A stretch of 33,104 nucleotides of DNA from Aequorivita sp. (GCA_026646335.1 JAPKFY010000016.1:1-33104); one strand, 5' to 3'. Shown: positions 1 to 7,136, counted from the first letter of the stretch. Translations and numbers: made by a program. The notes: generated from the sequence alone by a model not told the origin.

Positions 1-228
1 TTCAGGAAACAGGACTTGAGGGAAACAGGAAACAGGACTTTAGGGATTCAGGAAACAGGACTTGAGGGAAATAGGAAACAGGACTTTAGGAATTCAGGAA
101 ACAGGACTTTAGGGATTCAGGAAACAGGACTTGAGGGAAACAGGAAACAGGACTTAAGGGAAGCAGGAAACAGGACTTAAGGGAAGCAGGAAATAGGACT
201 TAGGAGATTCAGGACTTTGGGGAAATGG
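1..228. repeat. 23-bp tandem repeat array (minisatellite), cut by the window edge
   Basis: Nine consecutive units of exactly 23 bp run from 1 to 207, followed by a degenerate piece to about 228. The invariant core is CAGGAAACAGGACTT (one unit has T for the C in AACAGG). Variation is confined mainly to the first three bases (TTC, AAC, AAT or AGC) and the base after the core. Each unit contains the word CAGGA twice, so it may itself be an older duplication. The period is not a multiple of three and stops occur, so it is not coding. There are no unique spacers between units, so it is not CRISPR. The array probably continues to the left of the window. Confidence 0.93.
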
Positions 229-243
229 TTTTAAATTCTCATT

Positions 244-366
244 ATATTCTGAAACTGTCTTGACTCTTGTAGCGTCCGCCTATCGCCGAAGCTTTAGCGG
301 AGGCACAAACAGTCTTGGTTCTTGGCTCATTTCTCAATATATCCTGAAACCGTCTTGTCTCCTGTA
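244..366. repeat. Imperfect 28-bp direct repeat pair (244-271 and 339-366)
   Basis: The two copies match at 24 of 28 positions, and both are followed by an ACAAA...GTCTTGG tail. In the left copy a 33-bp palindromic segment (272-304) separates the repeat from the tail; in the right copy the two are contiguous. Together with the neighbouring 23-bp array, this makes 1-380 a non-coding patch built of short repeated words. Confidence 0.6.
272..304. repeat. 33-bp palindromic element, possibly a small mobile repeat
   Basis: The ends are near-inverted repeats (GCGTCCGC at the left, GCGGAGGC at the right, 7 of 8 complementary). An inner TCCGC(C)TA/TAGCGGA stem has one bulged C. It is GC-rich in an AT-rich setting and sits between TGTA and ACAAA, which are adjacent in the second copy of the surrounding direct repeat (366/367). 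That arrangement looks like an occupied and an empty site. Its identity as a named repeat family was not established. Confidence 0.5.
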
Positions 367-383
367 ACAAAGCGGTCTTGGGT

Positions 384-920
384 CTAAAGCTTCACCGTTT
401 CCGAAATATGCGTAACTACTTGTGAGGTTTTGTTCACCTTAAATTTAAGGTCGAATACAATTCCTTGGTTGCTTTTTTCAACTAGAAGCTTTCCATCAGT
501 TATGGGGTAATAACCCGCTTCGCCCCTGCAAAAGCAGTGTTTTCCGTAGAGCAGTTTTACATCGCTTAAGGACGCGTTCTCTTTGCTAAAATTTTCGGTG
601 TCTGCAGGTATTTCAAAGTGAATGGTTTCAGAGTAATTGCCGTCTGCCGTTCCCGGAGGGCCTTCTTTAAAATAGGTGTATTCCACAACTGTATTGGTGC
701 TTTCCACCAGCTGTGGATATAAGGCGCCCGTGTCATCTTTTTGTATGGACAAGCTTTTGTTTTTATGGACTACTACGCTGCAAGTTCCTTCCTCTGGGCA
801 GCCTGTTGATTTGTTTTCCATTTGTTGCATAGTTGTATTTTCTGAAGAGGTTACGGCACCTGTTTGCGTTTTGCAGGCATTTACCATAAATAATGGGATT
901 AAAAAATAGAGTGCTTTCAT
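384..920 (-). CDS. Hypothetical lipoprotein, 178 aa
   Basis: The N-terminus is a short hydrophobic signal ending in VNAC, a plausible lipobox with Cys16 as the lipidated residue, so the product is probably an envelope lipoprotein. The mature part starts with a Ser/Thr-rich linker. It has four further cysteines: a CPEEGTC pair near residues 41-47 and a CFC pair near residues 128-130. These could form disulfides. The C-terminal half looks beta-rich (VFDLKFKVNKTSQVVTHISETVKL region). I do not recognise the family. The ATG at 920 is well placed in front of the signal peptide. No partner gene is close; the next minus-strand gene ends 264 bp upstream. Confidence 0.8.
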   Translation of the reverse strand: MKALYFLIPLFMVNACKTQTGAVTSSENTTMQQMENKSTGCPEEGTCSVVVHKNKSLSIQKDDTGALYPQLVESTNTVVEYTYFKEGPPGTADGNYSETIHFEIPADTENFSKENASLSDVKLLYGKHCFCRGEAGYYPITDGKLLVEKSNQGIVFDLKFKVNKTSQVVTHISETVKL

Positions 921-1184
921 CTTATTATCTGTTTAGTATTAATTTGTGATCCGTGGTTCGTTAATTCGGGATTGGTTGATTCGATTTTTTTCAAACTACC
1001 CCTTCCGTCAGCTGGATTGTAAATTTAGCGCTTAATCAAGCTATTTCCCAGCTGCCACCCTGCCAAAAAAGGGCAGGCAGGCTTCCCCTAAAAGAAACTT
1101 CAGTCCTATTGTTTAAGTTAGTAACAAGGGGAAGGAGCAAATAGTCAACCTATATCAGGGACATCTTTTACGATTTCCGACTCG
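921..1184. other. Intergenic spacer with a GC-rich hairpin
   Basis: No ORF with coding character is present. At 1058-1077 there is a perfect 7-bp stem (CCCTGCC/GGGCAGG) closed by an A6 loop, with a further CTG/CAG pairing outside it. It is not followed by a T-run on either strand, so it is not a typical intrinsic terminator. Positions 945-985 carry the loose ATTCG/GATTGG word repeats seen in other spacers of this window. Confidence 0.5.
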
Positions 1185-1925
1185 CTATTTCTCCAGTTCT
1201 ACCTCCAAGTCCAGCAAATCTGGGTTTTTAAAATATTCTAAAAAAGGTTTTTGGACAGTTACGGTTTTTCTGTCTGCAGAAAATGTAGCTTTAGGATTGG
1301 ATGTTTTCTTTATCTTCTTCGGAAAAGTATATTTCAAGGTATAATTGGAACCTCCCATAAAGGCTTCGGCCTGTTGCATGCTGTCCACTTGCTGTTGATG
1401 TAGCTTTTCATCCTTTATGTATGCGTCGCGCAGAAAAATCCCTTTTTTGAAAGAATAGTTAACGCCCAACACTTCGGGAGAATCTTCTTCCTTTTTCACT
1501 TCTGTATTGGAATCTTGGTTGGGCATTAAATTTCCCGCTTGTTCAAGACCGTTCAAGATATCGTTCGCCTCGCTTATGTTCTTGAAATTGGTGGAAATAT
1601 CATAAACCATTTCAGAAGTCTCCGAGTCCATTTTTATATGAATGTTGAAGTTCTCCAGCTTTTTCAATTTCTGTTGTTCGGTGACGGAAAGTTTGGAGAT
1701 ACTGTCTTTCTTTTCCTCCAAAAATTGTTTCATATAAACAATGGTGTCCATTTTCACTTGTATGGAATCTTTCATAGCGTCACCGCCAAAAGCCATCATT
1801 TCGTTGAGGTTTACTTCTACTGTAATGATGCCACTTCCATCTTCGTTCATTACCATGGTTTCAGTGAATTGGCAGCTTGCCACAGTAATGGCAAGAGCGG
1901 ACAGAAAAAGAAATTTTTGTAACAT
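1185..1925 (-). CDS. Lipoprotein, LppM-like, 246 aa
   Basis: The signal peptide ends in TVASC, giving a lipidated Cys18. The mature N-terminus (TETMVMNEDGSGIITVEVNL) has the 'signal of a dosed beta-strand' look of LppM/DUF3153-type lipoproteins. The C-terminus (YTFPKKIKKTS, then FSADRKTVTVQKPFLEYF) fits the closing strands of that fold. The middle (about residues 60-105 and 150-190) is charged and probably helical. The LppM link is a family-level impression, not a firm assignment. The ATG lies only 3 bp after the stop of the YqaE-like gene, so the two are almost certainly co-transcribed. Confidence 0.8.
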   Translation of the reverse strand: MLQKFLFLSALAITVASCQFTETMVMNEDGSGIITVEVNLNEMMAFGGDAMKDSIQVKMDTIVYMKQFLEEKKDSISKLSVTEQQKLKKLENFNIHIKMDSETSEMVYDISTNFKNISEANDILNGLEQAGNLMPNQDSNTEVKKEEDSPEVLGVNYSFKKGIFLRDAYIKDEKLHQQQVDSMQQAEAFMGGSNYTLKYTFPKKIKKTSNPKATFSADRKTVTVQKPFLEYFKNPDLLDLEVELEK

Positions 1926-1928
1926 AGG

Positions 1929-2087
1929 TTATCTTTTAGGATTGTTTAAAATGATAAGCGCGGCAATCACCCCCGGAACCCACCCACAAACGGTGAGTAT
2001 AAAAACGATCAGTACAGATCCACAGCCCTTTCCAATAACGGCAAGTGGCGGAAAAAGGATTGCTAGTAGGACTCTCCAAAAATTCAT
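1929..2087 (-). CDS. YqaE/Pmp3-family small membrane protein, 52 aa
   Basis: The reverse complement reads MNFWRVLLAILFPPLAVIGK, then GCGSVLIVFILTVCGWVPGV and IAALIILNNPKR, then stop. This is the complete Pmp3/YqaE (UPF0057) pattern: a first transmembrane helix with a double proline, a short G-K-G-C-G loop, a second helix containing the LT.CGW.PG motif, and a short tail. Members are tiny inner-membrane proteins linked to membrane potential and stress; the exact role in bacteria is not settled. It lies 3 bp upstream of the LppM-like lipoprotein gene. It is easy to miss because of its length. Confidence 0.93.
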   Translation of the reverse strand: MNFWRVLLAILFPPLAVIGKGCGSVLIVFILTVCGWVPGVIAALIILNNPKR

Positions 2088-2116
2088 AGAAAACAAAGCT
2101 ACGATTATTATTTAAG

Positions 2117-2260
2117 ATTCGTTATTCGTGAATTGTGATTCGTGAATTGTGATTTGTTCATTTGTTACCTTCAACAGTCATTCCATTCTTTGCTCTATTT
2201 TCTTTATTCTTTTTTCTAATTAAGGCATTTCGTATTTCCACTTCGTAATTCGCACTTCAA
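2117..2260. repeat. Short word repeats in the spacer upstream of lysS
   Basis: ATTCGTGAATTGTG occurs twice in direct tandem at about 2123-2150, with decayed relatives on both sides and TTCGTAATTCG further on (about 2233-2243). The spacer is AT-rich and non-coding. Similar decayed words occur at 940-985, 28120-28191 and 31380-31512. Confidence 0.6.
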
Positions 2261-2265
2261 TTCCC

Positions 2266-2273
2266 TATCTTTG
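2266..2273 (+). promoter_or_regulatory. lysS promoter -7 element (TATCTTTG)
   Basis: It is an exact match to the Bacteroidota TAnnTTTG element, 25 bp before the lysS ATG, which gives a leader of about 20 nt. No clean TTG is seen at the expected -33 distance (TTC-rich instead), so the upstream half is weak. Confidence 0.6.
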
Positions 2274-2298
2274 CAGACTTATTTTTAGAAACAATTTT

Positions 2299-3990
2299 AT
2301 GCAACTGTCTGAACTGGAAATCATCCGAAGAGAAAAACTACAACAACTGCGCGAGCGTGGAATAAACCCCTATCCCGCAGATCTATATCCTGTAAACAAC
2401 ACTTCAAAAAAAATAAAGGACAATTTTGAGGAAGGGAAAAAGGTAGTGGTTGCCGGGCGGTTGATGTCACGTAGAATCCAAGGTTCAGCCTCTTTCGCAG
2501 AACTTCAGGATGCAGACGGGCGTATTCAGGTTTATTTTAACCGCGATGAAATCTGTCCTGGCGAAGACAAAAGCCATTACAACGAAGTCTATAAAAAATT
2601 GCTCGATATAGGTGATTTCATAGGGATTGAAGGCGAACTCTTCAAAACACAAGTAGGCGAAAAAACCATTATGGTGAAAAATTTTACCCTTTTGAGCAAA
2701 GCGCTAAGACCTTTGCCACAACCGCGTGTTGATGCCGAAGGAAAAGTTCACGACGCCTTTACAGATCCAGAACAACGCTACCGCCAGCGCTACGCAGATT
2801 TGGTGGTAAACCCACACGTAAAGGAAATTTTCGTAAAGCGCACCAAGCTTTATAACGCAATGCGAACGTTCTTTAACGAGCGTGGTTATTTTGAAGTGGA
2901 GACTCCAATTTTACAGCCCATTCCAGGTGGTGCTGCGGCGCGACCTTTTATTACGCACCACAATGCGTTAGACATTCCTTTGTATCTGCGAATTGCGAAT
3001 GAATTGTACTTAAAAAGATTGATCGTCGGCGGTTTTGACGGCGTTTATGAGTTTTCCAAAAACTTCCGAAACGAGGGGATGGACCGCACCCACAACCCAG
3101 AATTTACGGCAATGGAAATTTACGTTTCCTATAAAGACTACAACTGGATGATGGATTTCTGCGAGCAATTGCTGGAATTCTGTGCGATAGAAGTAAACGG
3201 AACTTCAAAAGCTACTTTCGGGGAACATCAAATAGATTTCAAAGCCCCTTACCCAAGGGTAACTATGGCTGAGTCAATCCAACATTTTACAGGATTTGAC
3301 ATTACGGGAAAGACAGAGGATGAAATCCGAAAAGCGGCTTTGGACATGAAAATTCCAGTGGACGAAACTATGGGCAAAGGAAAATTGATCGACGAAATTT
3401 TCGGCGAAAAGTGTGAAGGCAATTATATCCAGCCAACTTTCATTACAGATTACCCAAAGGAAATGAGTCCGCTATGTAAAGAACACCGCGACAACCCTGA
3501 ACTAACCGAGCGTTTTGAACTAATGGTCTGCGGCAAGGAAATAGCAAACGCATATAGCGAGTTGAACGACCCAATAGACCAACGCGAGCGTTTTGAAGCC
3601 CAGCTAAAACTCGCAGACAGAGGCGATGACGAAGCAACTGCCTTTATAGATTACGACTTTCTTAGAGCGTTGGAATACGGAATGCCCCCAACCAGCGGCA
3701 TGGGCATCGGGATGGACCGGTTAATTATGTTTTTGACCAACAATCCTTCCATACAGGAAGTGCTTTTCTTCCCGCAGATGCGCCCCGAAAAGAAAAAGGT
3801 GGAAATGACCGAAGATGAAAAAGCAGTTTATACAATCTTAAAAGCCAACTCACCAGTTGCTTTGGAAACACTAAAAACCCAAAGTGGCCTGAGCAACAAA
3901 AAGTGGGACAAGGCCATAAAAGGACTTACAGCTTCCAAAGTTGCGAGGGTTGAAAAGACTGATGATACCTTAACGGTTTCGGTTTTATAA
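2299..3990 (+). CDS. lysS: Lysine--tRNA ligase, class II, 563 aa
   Basis: This cytoplasmic enzyme charges tRNA-Lys with lysine using ATP. An N-terminal OB-fold anticodon-binding domain (about residues 50-150: VVVAGRLMSRRIQGSASFAE) is followed by the class II catalytic core. Motif 2 (FRNEGMDRTHNPEFTAMEIY) starts near residue 256 and motif 3 (GMGIGMDRLIMFLTN) near 467. After the core there is an extra C-terminal segment of about 60 residues, with a compact helical/winged-helix look (AVYTILKANSPVALETLKTQ). E. coli LysRS, at about 505 aa, lacks it. The extension appears to be common in Bacteroidota, but I could not test that here. A strong terminator follows at 4013. Confidence 0.97.
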   Translation: MQLSELEIIRREKLQQLRERGINPYPADLYPVNNTSKKIKDNFEEGKKVVVAGRLMSRRIQGSASFAELQDADGRIQVYFNRDEICPGEDKSHYNEVYKKLLDIGDFIGIEGELFKTQVGEKTIMVKNFTLLSKALRPLPQPRVDAEGKVHDAFTDPEQRYRQRYADLVVNPHVKEIFVKRTKLYNAMRTFFNERGYFEVETPILQPIPGGAAARPFITHHNALDIPLYLRIANELYLKRLIVGGFDGVYEFSKNFRNEGMDRTHNPEFTAMEIYVSYKDYNWMMDFCEQLLEFCAIEVNGTSKATFGEHQIDFKAPYPRVTMAESIQHFTGFDITGKTEDEIRKAALDMKIPVDETMGKGKLIDEIFGEKCEGNYIQPTFITDYPKEMSPLCKEHRDNPELTERFELMVCGKEIANAYSELNDPIDQRERFEAQLKLADRGDDEATAFIDYDFLRALEYGMPPTSGMGIGMDRLIMFLTNNPSIQEVLFFPQMRPEKKKVEMTEDEKAVYTILKANSPVALETLKTQSGLSNKKWDKAIKGLTASKVARVEKTDDTLTVSVL

Positions 3991-4012
3991 AAAAACAAGC
4001 TATCAAATATTT

Positions 4013-4046
4013 AAAAAGGAAATTACAGCGATGTAGTTTCCTTTTT
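4013..4046 (+). terminator. lysS terminator, copy 1 of a duplicated 36-bp hairpin
   Basis: The stem is AAAAAGGAAA/TTTCCTTTTT, then a T-G pair, then TACA/TGTA, closed by a GCGA (GNRA-type) tetraloop and ending in a T-run. The symmetrical A- and T-tracts would let it act in both directions. The same sequence recurs at 4781-4814 with one base changed. Confidence 0.85.
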
Positions 4047-4129
4047 TATGATAATCTCACGTAGTTGTGGTGCATAAAACCACATACTAGAAAACGCAAT
4101 CTCAATTATTATAATTCAAAAAAATAATG

Positions 4130-4153
4130 TAAATTTGTATCCAGATAGATACA
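4130..4153 (+). promoter_or_regulatory. Toxin-antitoxin promoter -7 element with overlapping palindromic operator
   Basis: TAAATTTG at 4130-4137 matches the TAnnTTTG element. It overlaps a perfect inverted repeat TGTATC-N6-GATACA at 4136-4153, placed over the expected transcription start and just before the toxin ATG at 4160. That is where an HTH antitoxin would bind to repress its own operon. Operator function is inferred from position and symmetry. Confidence 0.55.
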
Positions 4154-4159
4154 GATTTT

Positions 4160-4459
4160 ATGTATTTTATTGAGAAAACAACTGAATTTGACAAATGGCT
4201 TAGAAAGTTAAAAGACTTAAAAGCCAAGGCAAAAATCTTGTTTAGAATTCAGAAAATTGAAAATGATGGACATTTTGGTGATTGTAAGGCTGTTGGGGAC
4301 GGAATAATTGAATTACGAGTGAATTACGCAAAAGGATACAGAGTTTACTTCAAAGAAAAAGACGGGAAAATTATTTTACTTCTTATTGGAGGAAATAAAT
4401 CTACGCAACAAAAAGACATTGCGAAAGCGAAAGAAATTTCAGAAAAATTAAAAAAATAG
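4160..4459 (+). CDS. RelE/ParE-superfamily toxin (HigB/addiction-module killer type), 99 aa
   Basis: The sequence reads MYFIEKTTEFDKWLRKLKDL with KAKAKILFRIQKIENDGHFG, then DGIIELRVNYAKGYRVYFKE, and ends in NKSTQQKDIAKAKEISEKL. This is the layout of the probable addiction-module killer family: an alpha-helical start, a central 'ELR..YGKGYRVYF' sheet, and a 'GGNKSTQ.KDI.KA' end. Such toxins are usually translation-dependent mRNA interferases. The order is toxin first, antitoxin second, with a 5-bp gap, as in higBA-type modules. The whole module lies between two copies of the lysS terminator. Confidence 0.9.
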   Translation: MYFIEKTTEFDKWLRKLKDLKAKAKILFRIQKIENDGHFGDCKAVGDGIIELRVNYAKGYRVYFKEKDGKIILLLIGGNKSTQQKDIAKAKEISEKLKK

Positions 4460-4464
4460 AAAAT

Positions 4465-4749
4465 ATGGAAACTTCAAAATTTGACATAGCAGATTATTTA
4501 GACAGCAAAGAAATGATTGCTGAATATCTCAATACTGTTCTAGAAGAAGGAAATAGCGCAGCAATAATTAGTGCGATTGGTCATATTGCTAAAGCTATAG
4601 GAATGACAAAAATAGCGGAAGAAACCGGATTGAGTAGACCGAGTTTATACAAAGCATTATCTGATGGAGCCAAACCTCAATTTGCTACAATAATGAAAGT
4701 TTTAAAAGCAATTGGAGGACAAATTCAAGTAAATCCAATCTCCGGCTGA
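4465..4749 (+). CDS. HTH antitoxin of the addiction-module antidote family, 94 aa
   Basis: The N-terminus METSKFDIADYLDSKEMIAE with YLNTVLEE, followed by the HTH region (IAKAIGMTKIAEETGLSRPS, LYKALSDGAKPQF), fits the antidote protein family paired with the killer proteins above. The HTH occupies about residues 45-90. The protein should neutralise the toxin and repress the shared promoter through the palindrome at 4136-4153. It starts 5 bp after the toxin stop, so the genes are one transcript. No third gene follows; a terminator comes about 30 bp later. Confidence 0.9.
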   Translation: METSKFDIADYLDSKEMIAEYLNTVLEEGNSAAIISAIGHIAKAIGMTKIAEETGLSRPSLYKALSDGAKPQFATIMKVLKAIGGQIQVNPISG

Positions 4750-4780
4750 AAAATTTAATGGGGCATCCATAAACGAACTT

Positions 4781-4814
4781 AAAAAGGAAATTACAGCAAT
4801 GTAGTTTCCTTTTT
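4781..4814 (+). terminator. Terminator copy 2 after the toxin-antitoxin pair
   Basis: It is the same hairpin as at 4013-4046. The full repeats 4011-4046 and 4779-4814 match at 35 of 36 positions. The single change is in the loop, GCGA to GCAA, and both are GNRA tetraloops, so the structure is preserved. It ends in a T5 run. Confidence 0.85.
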
Positions 4815-4872
4815 CTATTCAATAAAAATCAATTCTTTAACATTTTTTCGAATTTCTTTCTGCTCAAACCTT

Positions 4873-4902
4873 TTGATTTATAAATCTTTACAACTACTTT
4901 TG
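4873..4902 (+). promoter_or_regulatory. Promoter of the metallopeptidase gene (TTG-N19-TACTTTTG)
   Basis: TTG at 4873-4875 and TACTTTTG at 4895-4902 are separated by exactly 19 nt, a full match to the Bacteroidota housekeeping promoter. The predicted leader to the ATG at 4938 is about 30 nt. This is the clearest promoter in the window. Confidence 0.75.
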
Positions 4903-4937
4903 GCAATCTATTCACAAATTCTAAACCTAATTTTTTT

Positions 4938-6185
4938 ATGAAAAGACTATTATTCACTTCGCTATTTTTGTGTTTAACGCAGTTTTTCTTTGCCCAGGTA
5001 AGCAAGGAAAGTGTTGCACAATCTTGGATGGACACCAATATGCCCATCAACAAAACAAATCAAAGTTTCGCCATGTTGAACAGCCATTCCGGCCCTTCGG
5101 GCGAAACATTTCGTTTCTACCATACCGTAAATGGGGTGGAAGTTTTTGATTCTTCCGTGGCCGTTCACGTTTCAAACAACAATCAGGTGACCTATCACGC
5201 CAGCACTTTTAACAATGCGGTGGAAACAATAGACACCAATCCTTCAATTTCTGAAGATGATGCGTTGAACGCTGCAAAATCTGCTTTGAACATTGAAGGG
5301 TACATTTCCCAAAAAGAAATAAAACTATATGTTTATAACAAGTTAGGAAGCACTCAGTTGGTTTACCGAGTAACCACTATGTCTGAATTCCGCATGGGAA
5401 ACTGGGAAACTATTGTTGATGCAAAAACAGGAGCTGTTTTAAGCACGCAAGACATTGCTATCTACCACAAAAAAGGAGGTGAAAACAATCCAAAAGGAAT
5501 AAAAAACCCAACAACAACCGTGGCAACTGGTACGGCAATGGTTTTTGATCCAGACCCCCTTACCAAAACCGGAAGTACTTACGGTGGAAATTATGTGGAC
5601 AATAACGACCAAACCAATGCCCAACTTGACGCTGCCCGAACCGCAGTTACTCTTTTGGATATTGAGTTTGACGGTACAAACTATAGGTTGAGAGGGCCAT
5701 ATACAGAAATAGCAGAATTAGGCGCTCCTTCTACTGGATTATTTCTTCAAACCTCGCCAGATTTTGACTTTACACGTGACGAACAAGGTTTTGAAGCCGC
5801 AAACTGCTATCACCATATAGATAAAAGTTTCCGTTACATCAATGATGATTTGGGCATTCCTTTGGTTTCAATATACAACGGTGGTGTGGTTCGTTATGAC
5901 CCACACGGAGCCAATGGTGCAGACAATTCTTTTTACAGTGCCGGTAGCCTTCAGTTTGGCGAAGGGGGTGTAGATGATGCAGAAGATATGGACGTAGTGC
6001 TTCACGAATTGGGCCATGGGCTTCACGACTTTATTACCAATGGAAGCCTAAGCCAAGTAAATGGGTTAAGTGAAGGAACAGGCGACTACTGGGCAAACTC
6101 CTACAAAAGAAGCACAGGTTTTTGGGATATTACGGACCCACAATATTTCTGGGTTTTCGGATGGGATGGACACAATCCATTCTGA
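4938..6185 (+). CDS. Secreted zinc metallopeptidase (gluzincin), N-terminal part of a frameshifted gene
   Basis: A signal peptide (to about residue 20, ending FFFAQ) is followed by an FTP-type propeptide (SFAMLNSHSGPSGETFRFYH region), a PepSY-like segment (about 100-165) and the catalytic domain. The zinc site is HELGH at residues 356-360; the third ligand is probably Glu379 in GLSEGTGDYWA. This architecture belongs to the M4/M36 (thermolysin/fungalysin) group, and M36-like is my best fit. Translation stops at TGA 6183-6185, in the middle of a conserved stretch (GWDGHNPF). One extra G after 6184 would restore TGG AAA GGA and fuse it to the next frame as a protein of about 707 aa. It is therefore one gene, broken by mutation or by a sequencing error. 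Confidence 0.88.
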   Translation: MKRLLFTSLFLCLTQFFFAQVSKESVAQSWMDTNMPINKTNQSFAMLNSHSGPSGETFRFYHTVNGVEVFDSSVAVHVSNNNQVTYHASTFNNAVETIDTNPSISEDDALNAAKSALNIEGYISQKEIKLYVYNKLGSTQLVYRVTTMSEFRMGNWETIVDAKTGAVLSTQDIAIYHKKGGENNPKGIKNPTTTVATGTAMVFDPDPLTKTGSTYGGNYVDNNDQTNAQLDAARTAVTLLDIEFDGTNYRLRGPYTEIAELGAPSTGLFLQTSPDFDFTRDEQGFEAANCYHHIDKSFRYINDDLGIPLVSIYNGGVVRYDPHGANGADNSFYSAGSLQFGEGGVDDAEDMDVVLHELGHGLHDFITNGSLSQVNGLSEGTGDYWANSYKRSTGFWDITDPQYFWVFGWDGHNPF

Positions 6186-7060
6186 AAGGAAGGGTAACCA
6201 ATTATAGCGCAATGTATCCTGGTGGGCTTACCGGTTCTATCCATACAGACGGACAAATTTGGGCTTCAGTACTGCTTGAAATTTGGGAAATAATAGGAAG
6301 AGAAAAAATGGATGCCGCAGTTTGGGAAGGCCTAGCTATGACCAATAGCGGTACCAACCAACAAAACGCAGCAATCGCAGTGCGTCAAGCCGCAATAGAT
6401 ATGGGCTACACTTGTGCAGAAATCGATGCCTTTACAGATAGGTTTACTGCCAGAGGTTATGTATTGCCAAACTATACTTGCGATCCAAATGCCTGTGATA
6501 TTTCTGTTATTGATGCTACAAACATCTCTCCGTGTAATGACAATGGAACGCCCAGCGATGGCAGTGATGACTTCTTTACAGCAGATATAATTGTTGGTTT
6601 TGAGAACCCGCCAGCAACAGGAACCTTAGATTTAACTGGTGATGGAACCGCTTCAGTTTCCGTAGTAGGTTTAACTTCACCACACATGTTTGTGGGCGTA
6701 CAGATGCCGTCTGATGGTGGGCCAATTAACCTTACCGCAACTTTTTCAGCAGATGGAACTTGTAATTTAAACGTGCCAAATGCAGGAACAGCACCAGCCC
6801 CTTGCGTAACCGTAGGAATAAATGAAAACGAAGCCCTGAGCAACGTTTCCATATATCCAAACCCAGCAAATACCACCATTAATTTATCAAACCTTAATGA
6901 AGAATACAACGTGGCCATCTACAATATGCTTGGCCAAAAAGTAAAAGAACAAACCGTTGATGCCAGCAACAGCAGCATCAATATTTCAGATCTTACTTTA
7001 GGCGTTTATGTGTTGAAGTTTGAAGACCATAACAACGTCTTGCGTTTTGTGGTAGAATAA
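6185..7060 (+). CDS. Secreted metallopeptidase, C-terminal part with T9SS sorting domain
   Basis: This is the continuation of the preceding gene in the frame one base back. KGRVTNYSAMYPGG through DMGYTCAEIDAFTDR completes the catalytic domain. A beta-sandwich region follows (CDISVIDATNISPCNDNGTP, then ADIIVGFENPP). The end is a type A T9SS sorting domain: NVSIYPNPANTTINLSNL, then YNMLGQKVKEQ, then LTLGVYVLKFEDHNNVLRFV. ATGs at 6122 and 6212 are in this frame, but neither has a signal peptide after it. This part is unlikely to be translated and exported alone. A terminator at 7086 closes the gene. Confidence 0.85.
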   Translation, partial: KGRVTNYSAMYPGGLTGSIHTDGQIWASVLLEIWEIIGREKMDAAVWEGLAMTNSGTNQQNAAIAVRQAAIDMGYTCAEIDAFTDRFTARGYVLPNYTCDPNACDISVIDATNISPCNDNGTPSDGSDDFFTADIIVGFENPPATGTLDLTGDGTASVSVVGLTSPHMFVGVQMPSDGGPINLTATFSADGTCNLNVPNAGTAPAPCVTVGINENEALSNVSIYPNPANTTINLSNLNEEYNVAIYNMLGQKVKEQTVDASNSSINISDLTLGVYVLKFEDHNNVLRFVVE

Positions 7061-7085
7061 TTTTTAAATACTAATTAGTTTATAT

Positions 7086-7117
7086 AAAAAGGAACCGTTG
7101 TAAAGCGGTTCCTTTTT
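7086..7117. terminator. Bidirectional intrinsic terminator
   Basis: A perfect 12-bp stem AAAAAGGAACCG/CGGTTCCTTTTT has an 8-nt loop. T-runs read out on both strands. It serves the peptidase gene (+) and the convergent lipoprotein gene (-) that ends at 7137. Confidence 0.9.
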
Positions 7118-7136
7118 GTTTTTTAAAATAAATTTA

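Noticed and set aside
1-228. CRISPR array
   Set aside because: The units are directly contiguous with no unique spacers, the period is 23 bp, and no cas genes are present.
1741-2115. 124-codon plus-strand ORF
   Set aside because: It is antisense to the lipoprotein and YqaE-like genes, and the YqaE-like reading on the other strand is complete and characteristic.
6175-6190. Programmed ribosomal frameshift in the metallopeptidase gene
   Set aside because: Restoring the frame needs a -1 shift, but there is no slippery heptamer and no evident downstream structure. A one-base G deletion explains it more simply.
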